Assembly: GCA_900541485.1 (NCBI GenBank)
Contig: UQJW01000008.1
Coordinates: 1 to 64,000 of the forward strand
Direction: 5' to 3'
DNA: 64,000 bases
Source: an uncultured Dialister sp.
GTDB taxonomy: Bacteria; Bacillota; Negativicutes; Veillonellales; Dialisteraceae
Shown here: positions 59,963 to 64,000 of the stretch, in pieces
Numbering within the stretch: the stretch's first letter is position 1
Layout: the number at the start of each line of letters is the position of its first letter
Made by a program: the position numbers and the translations under genes
Notes under the pieces: generated by a model
The model's database searches: none
Told to the model about the DNA's origin: nothing
The model's input: only the letters and a program-made list of their open reading frames with translations

Positions 59963-59970
59963 GAGGTCTT

Positions 59971-60291
59971 ATGGACACATTAACGAATGAAGAAATTTCT
60001 CTTTTAAACAGTCTGACGGAACAGCAGAAAACGCAGGCGCTCAATCTCTATGCATCACGGGAAAAGAAAACTTCCACGGCTTATATTTTCTGGATTCTTT
60101 TTTCCTGCCATTACTTCTATCTCGGCAAGCCTGTCAGAAATATTATTCTCTGGCTTCTCATGTGCTGCTTTATCGGGGAAATATGGTGGCTCATCGATGC
60201 TTTCCGCATGAGCGGTCTGGTGGAAAAGAAAAATCTGGAAATTCTGAAAGAATGTATCCGCGAAGCCAAAGCACTCTATCCGGGCGTATAA
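59971..60291 (+). CDS. TM2-domain-like membrane protein
   Basis: A 106-residue protein with two transmembrane helices. Seen: KKTSTAYIFWILFSCHYFYLGKPVRNIILWLLMC and the WWLIDAFRM segment that together form a TM2 domain, with N-terminal and C-terminal cytosolic helices. AGGAGG precedes the ATG 8 nt after uraA, so both are on one transcript. Function unknown. Confidence 0.75.
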   Translation: MDTLTNEEISLLNSLTEQQKTQALNLYASREKKTSTAYIFWILFSCHYFYLGKPVRNIILWLLMCCFIGEIWWLIDAFRMSGLVEKKNLEILKECIREAKALYPGV

Positions 60292-60297
60292 TTTCAT

Positions 60298-60337
60298 AAA
60301 AAAAGCACGGTACCCGTTCAAAAGGTACCGTGCTTTT
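60298..60337. terminator. Terminator after the TM2 gene
   Basis: AGCACGGTACC...GGTACCGTGCT stem with flanking A/T tracts; serves the two convergent genes. Confidence 0.85.
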
Positions 60338-60352
60338 CATTTGCCCGTTTCA

Positions 60353-60532
60353 TTAAAAACGGCGGGACAGGCGCTTGGCCATCCACCGTGCAAAGGCTTC
60401 TTTGGCCTCCTCCGGTGCGTCTGCGGACAGTTCGATTTCCCCTCTTGCCCGTTTCGCAATATCCTTCGTCAGTATATACGGCTCAAAAGTTTTATACCAC
60501 TCCATTTTCTGTATATCTTCGGCTAAGCTCAT
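60353..60532 (-). CDS. Small hypothetical protein
   Basis: A 59-residue soluble helical protein (MSLAEDIQKMEWYKTFEPYI...). ATG 60532 is chosen because GGAGG lies just upstream. Similar small proteins with a PEEAKEAFARWMAKRL C-terminus occur as unnamed hypothetical genes; I recognise no function. It lies 121 nt after the P-type ATPase stop on the same strand. Confidence 0.5.
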   Translation of the reverse strand: MSLAEDIQKMEWYKTFEPYILTKDIAKRARGEIELSADAPEEAKEAFARWMAKRLSRRF

Positions 60533-60653
60533 TTTCTCCTCCTTCACGGGCTTAAAAAATCCCTTCTATAATTGCATGGAATCCCGGCCCTCCCCGGGGT
60601 CGTACATATCTTCCATGCCTGCCGGTATGTGAAACAACGGAATCTCTGCCGTT

Positions 60654-62501
60654 TTATTTATCTTTATATTGTAACAGCAACGCCGCATTTATTACAACAA
60701 AAACAGATCCGAAATTGTGCCACAATGCACCGGTGACAGGATTTAAAATTCCCGCCGAAGAAAGAATCACCGCCGTGATATTGATAATCATACCGGCTAC
60801 AATATTTACATTCACCTTATGCATCACTTTTTTGGTCAACATAAAAAGATACGGGATTCTTTTGATTTCATCACCCACCAGGACAGCATCTGCCGACTCG
60901 ATGGCAATATCACTTCCGATTCCGCCCATAGCAATTCCTGCGTCCGCACGGGTCAGCGCCGGAGCATCATTGACACCGTCACCAATCATACACACTGCCC
61001 CGCCGCTTTTGCTGATATCTTCTATGATTCTCATTTTTTCTTCCGGCAAAAGCCCGGACTTCACCTCGCTGATACCAACCTGCCCGGCTATATATCCTGC
61101 CGCCGCCTCATTATCCCCGGTGAGAAGCAGGGGAACGACACCGCTTTTTTTCAAACGGGAAATCGTTTGCGCCGCATCACTCCGTATCGTATCAGAAAGC
61201 ACGAAAAACCCTCTGCAGGTTCCGTCAACCGCTGCATAAATTAAAGTCGCTCCCGTTTCCTCTGCTTTTTGGGCCTGTTTCTCAAATGAGGACACAGAAA
61301 TATTTTGTTCTTCCAGCCATTTCCCTTTCCCGGCAAGCAACTTTTTCCCTGCCACAACAGCGGAAATCCCCTGTCCCGCCTGCATTTGGAAATCCCAGAC
61401 ACTCTCCGTATTTCCTTTATAGCTATCTGCAACCGCTTTCCCGAGAGGATGCTCCGAATAACTTTCAGCAGCAGCGAAAAGACGTAATAATTCATTTTTA
61501 TCACAGCCGTCAGTCACGATATCCGCCACCTCCGGCTTTCCGCATGTAAGCGTTCCCGTTTTATCGAAAGCTGCTTTTTTTATTTTTGATAATTTTTCCA
61601 ATGCAGAACCGGAACGGATAATAATTCCATATTTGGCAGCATTTCCTATCCCCGCTAAAACAGCCGTAGGAGTGGCAAGAATAAATGCACAAGGGCAAAA
61701 AACCACAAGCACTGTAACGGCCCGCATAAATTCTCCTGTAATCATCCATGTACCGCCCGCCCAGGCAAGAGCACCGAATACAAGCCACGTCGCCCATTTA
61801 TCTGCCAGCGAAACGATAGGTGCTTTATTTTCTTCCGCCTCCTTGGTCAAACGGATCATTCTCTGCAATGAAGAATCTTCACTCCTTTTTTCCACCCTCA
61901 TCGTAAAAGTGCCGAACCGGTTGATTGTCCCGGACCTGACGGTATCCCCTGTTTTTTTATCTACAGGAATACTTTCGCCGGTCATGACGGATTGGTCAAT
62001 CGTCGTCTCTCCGTCAAGTATTTTCCCGTCTACAGGAACCGTTTCTCCTGCCAGCACACGGACCGTATCGCCTGCCTGCAACTCTGACGGGGATACTTCA
62101 AAGACTTTCCCCTCCCGCACCACATGTGCCTTTTGCGGGGAAAGACGGATCAATTTCCCAATACTCTCATTTGCCTTTTCTGACGTATAGTCCTCCAAAA
62201 GCGACCCGATTTGCATAATTAGCGCCACTTCACCGGCAGCAAAATATTCCTCTGCCGTCACCGATGCCACAAGTGCCATAGCTACAAGAACATCCGCCTT
62301 TACATCATGCTCCCAAATAAGCCCTTTCACCGCTCCTGTCAAAATAGGAACTCCGCAAAGAATAATCGCCGCCCAGGCAATATCAAAAGGCAGAACCGTT
62401 CTTCCCGGAAATCCCGAAAGACTGAGTACAAGGGAAATAATAGAAATTCCGGCAAAAACAGCCGTTATTTTCGCTTCATTTTCCAGCCACCGGTTTAACA
62501 T
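60654..62501 (-). CDS. P1B-type heavy-metal ATPase
   Basis: A 615-residue metal efflux ATPase. Seen: actuator TGES in MTGESIPV, the transmembrane metal motif CPC in VVFCPCAFILATPTA, phosphorylation site FDKTGTLTCG, SEHPLGKA in the nucleotide domain, GDGVNDAPALTRADAGIAMG, and the last helices with LWHNFGSVFVVINAALLL. There is no N-terminal metal-binding domain: it begins directly with the membrane domain. CPC fits the Cu/Zn/Cd classes; the specificity is not resolved. AAGGAG precedes ATG 62501. No metal-responsive regulator gene is adjacent. Confidence 0.88.
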   Translation of the reverse strand: MLNRWLENEAKITAVFAGISIISLVLSLSGFPGRTVLPFDIAWAAIILCGVPILTGAVKGLIWEHDVKADVLVAMALVASVTAEEYFAAGEVALIMQIGSLLEDYTSEKANESIGKLIRLSPQKAHVVREGKVFEVSPSELQAGDTVRVLAGETVPVDGKILDGETTIDQSVMTGESIPVDKKTGDTVRSGTINRFGTFTMRVEKRSEDSSLQRMIRLTKEAEENKAPIVSLADKWATWLVFGALAWAGGTWMITGEFMRAVTVLVVFCPCAFILATPTAVLAGIGNAAKYGIIIRSGSALEKLSKIKKAAFDKTGTLTCGKPEVADIVTDGCDKNELLRLFAAAESYSEHPLGKAVADSYKGNTESVWDFQMQAGQGISAVVAGKKLLAGKGKWLEEQNISVSSFEKQAQKAEETGATLIYAAVDGTCRGFFVLSDTIRSDAAQTISRLKKSGVVPLLLTGDNEAAAGYIAGQVGISEVKSGLLPEEKMRIIEDISKSGGAVCMIGDGVNDAPALTRADAGIAMGGIGSDIAIESADAVLVGDEIKRIPYLFMLTKKVMHKVNVNIVAGMIINITAVILSSAGILNPVTGALWHNFGSVFVVINAALLLQYKDK

Positions 62502-62697
62502 AAGCTTCTCCTTTATAAAAATGATAAAGTTTCTTTTTTATCTTATAAAAAAATAAAGCCTGATTGTATCGCCAAAAAAGTACATCTGTTCAATAAAATA
62601 CAAATTATGCAAACTGCTCTTTTTTGCTATAGGGAAAACGGAATTTAAGAGTTTTTCCAAAACATCAGATTTCCCGGAAGTACAGGATTCCAATAAA

Positions 62698-62736
62698 AAA
62701 ACTCCTTCTCTTATTTCTAAAAGACGGAGTTGATAA
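62698..62736 (-). terminator. Terminator of deoC
   Basis: AACTCC...GGAGTT with an inner TCTTTT/AAGAGA stem and a T tract on the minus strand. Confidence 0.7.
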
Positions 62737-62764
62737 AAATACACCAACAGTTTTTATATTCTTC

Positions 62765-63415
62765 TTACTTTACACCCGTCAGGGCTTTGATTGCACTGCT
62801 TGCCCCGATACGGTCAACGCCGAGAGCCAGGTAGGCCTCCATTTCCTCTTTCGTATGAATCCCGCCGGACGCTTTAATTTTTACGGCCGGTCCGATGTAC
62901 TTTTTAAAAAGCACCACATCGTCCAAAGTCGCTCCGCCCGTTCCGAAACCCGTTGACGTCTTGATATAGTCCGCTCCGCCGCGGGTGACACAGCGGCAGG
63001 CCTCTATCTTTTCCTCTTCCGTAAGATAGCAGGTTTCCACGATGACTTTGAGTATTTTATCGCCTACCATTTCTTTCATGCGCCGTATTTCACGGGTCAC
63101 ATAGTCACTGTCCCCGTCTTTCAGGGCTGCAACGGCCATTACCATATCTATTTCATCCGCCCCACCGGAAAGCGCCGCTCTGGCCTCTTCCAATTTCGAT
63201 TCCGTATTTCCGTTTCCTAAAGGAAATCCGACAACCGTGCAGATATTGAGCGAAGGAAAAGCCTCCCGCATCTGTTTTACATAGGACGAAGGAATGCAAA
63301 CCGACGCCGTATGATACATCACTGCTTCCTCACAAAGTTTTTTTATGTCCGCCCGGCTTGCCGTCGCCTTCAAAAGCGTATGATCCACATGGCGGAGTAT
63401 CTCTTCATTATTCAT
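62765..63415 (-). CDS. deoC: Deoxyribose-phosphate aldolase
   Basis: A 216-residue class I aldolase that splits 2-deoxyribose-5-phosphate to glyceraldehyde-3-phosphate and acetaldehyde. Seen: HVDHTLLKATASRADI, VVGFPLGN, EIDMVMAVAALKDG, KVIVETCYLTEEE, catalytic Lys in AVKIKASGGIHTKEE (about 180), and GASSAIKALTG. ATG 63415 has better spacing from AAGGAG than ATG 63418. It completes a pyrimidine deoxynucleoside route; the acetaldehyde could be oxidised by the ALDH at 11 kb, which is inference. Confidence 0.95.
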   Translation of the reverse strand: MNNEEILRHVDHTLLKATASRADIKKLCEEAVMYHTASVCIPSSYVKQMREAFPSLNICTVVGFPLGNGNTESKLEEARAALSGGADEIDMVMAVAALKDGDSDYVTREIRRMKEMVGDKILKVIVETCYLTEEEKIEACRCVTRGGADYIKTSTGFGTGGATLDDVVLFKKYIGPAVKIKASGGIHTKEEMEAYLALGVDRIGASSAIKALTGVK

Positions 63416-63536
63416 CATTTTCTCCTTTTTTCCTTATTATACCAATTTCATCACAGAAAAACCGCCTGTCTTTTCAAAGATTTTACAAACCCGTGGTATG
63501 ATACAGAAAAGAAATTCTTTTTGGAAAGGAGTCATT

Positions 63537-64000
63537 ATGCTGAAACTGCTTTTCATCGCCCACAGCGGCTCCTGCCGTCCCCCGATGGCAGAATTTATCA
63601 TGAAATCCCTCATCGCCCGGTCCAGGCAGGACGATAAAATTTACGCAAGCTCTGCCCACCTGCAAAAAAAGAAAGGCGAACCGCTCGGACAAAAAGAAAG
63701 AGAGCTCCTTACAAAAAAGGAAATCCCGTACACGGAAAAAATCTGTCCGTCTCTCACCTGGTCCGATTATGACAGATACGACTACATTTTCCTCACGGAC
63801 GACGAAGAAAAATGGCCTTTCCTGAAAATTATAGGCGGCGACCCGAAAGAAAAAGTCCGCCTCTTGGGAGAATATGCAGGCATTACAGGAAATATCGTAA
63901 ATCCCGAAAAGACGGGCCAATATGAAGAAGCCTGTACCGCCTCTCTTGCGGCCTGCCAAGGTCTCTTTGAAAAGCTCCTCGACTGGGTAGCCGTAAAACC
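63537..64000 (+). CDS. LMW protein-tyrosine phosphatase-like protein without catalytic Cys (cut by window end)
   Basis: At least 154 residues, continuing past the window. Its fold pattern follows LMW-PTP: MLKLLFIAHSGSCRPPMAE matches the P-loop region of the gene at 51.2 kb (VCHGNICRSPMAE), but the nucleophile Cys is Ala, and the general acid Asp of DPWYTGD is Asn in NPEKTGQYE. The Arg is kept. It should therefore not be an active phosphatase, although the fold could still bind a ligand or partner. AAAGGAG lies 7 nt before ATG 63537. The 3' end is not in view. Confidence 0.7.
   Translation, partial: MLKLLFIAHSGSCRPPMAEFIMKSLIARSRQDDKIYASSAHLQKKKGEPLGQKERELLTKKEIPYTEKICPSLTWSDYDRYDYIFLTDDEEKWPFLKIIGGDPKEKVRLLGEYAGITGNIVNPEKTGQYEEACTASLAACQGLFEKLLDWVAVK

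Noticed and set aside
62538..62747. 69-codon frame between the P1B-ATPase and deoC
   Set aside because: It overlaps the deoC terminator hairpin and the ATPase promoter region and has no ribosome-binding site.
1..64000. CRISPR array in the repeat-rich gaps
   Set aside because: The repeats are long, palindromic and irregularly spaced, without regular spacers or cas genes.
1..64000. tRNA or rRNA genes
   Set aside because: I saw no cloverleaf with a TTC T-arm or rRNA-like sequence. A tRNAscan-type search would settle this.

Overview
The window reads as chromosome from a diderm firmicute of the Negativicutes, probably a Veillonellaceae member close to Dialister (genus is inference). The strongest sign is a pair of OmpM-type outer-membrane porins with an N-terminal SLH domain, a hallmark of Negativicutes. 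Firmicute-type machinery agrees with this: RNase J, a GdpP-type phosphodiesterase beside rplI, a T-box leader on ileS, and a Gram-positive-type LexA box. I found no rRNA, tRNA, CRISPR array, integrase or transposase.

Layout. 0.6-5 kb: xanthine salvage (xpt-pbuX), divergent from a YjiH/YjiG-like membrane pair with an M20 amidohydrolase. 5-12 kb: small unknowns, a dGTPase, an MFS exporter, a flavin reductase-like protein and an aldehyde dehydrogenase with a possible folded leader. 13-17 kb: two SLH porins with near-identical N-termini and a shared 5' UTR element, then a GIY-YIG nuclease gene inside repeats. 18-25 kb: yybS-gdpP-rplI, RNase J and a DASS anion transporter. 26.5-29.5 kb: an EcsC-like protein, a phage-type endolysin, a holin and a Cro-like HTH behind a LexA-type operator, and a DUF2922/DUF1659 pair. 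30-37 kb: a DUF6125-like protein, an LppM-like lipoprotein, a 34-residue membrane peptide, ileS and a TonB-C-like secreted protein. 37-41.4 kb: a Zur-type zinc uptake operon. 41.4-50.2 kb: uridine phosphorylase, mnmE and a complete ybhGFSR-cecR-like efflux operon with a palindromic operator. 50-58.5 kb: FliB-like and LMW phosphatase genes, an island of antitoxin-like genes without toxins, an M48 protease, a TIM-barrel protein and a lone metallophore-type binding lipoprotein. 58.6-64 kb: uracil permease with an attenuator-like leader, a P1B-ATPase, deoC and, cut by the window end, a phosphatase-like protein that has lost its catalytic cysteine.

Nucleobase and nucleoside salvage recurs across the window (xpt, pbuX, udp, uraA, deoC, dgt), as do metal handling (znuABC/zur, P1B-ATPase, binding lipoprotein) and envelope functions (OmpM, Ybh efflux, holin/endolysin, lipoproteins).

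About a tenth of the window is intergenic blocks built from a shared set of palindromic modules. One matched empty/filled pair shows an 81-bp hairpin element inserted into a larger repeat. The signals I rate highest are the SOS-box lysis cassette, the nested repeat element with a GIY-YIG gene embedded in repeat blocks, the dead phosphatase paralogue, and a possible small RNA near 29.8-29.97 kb.
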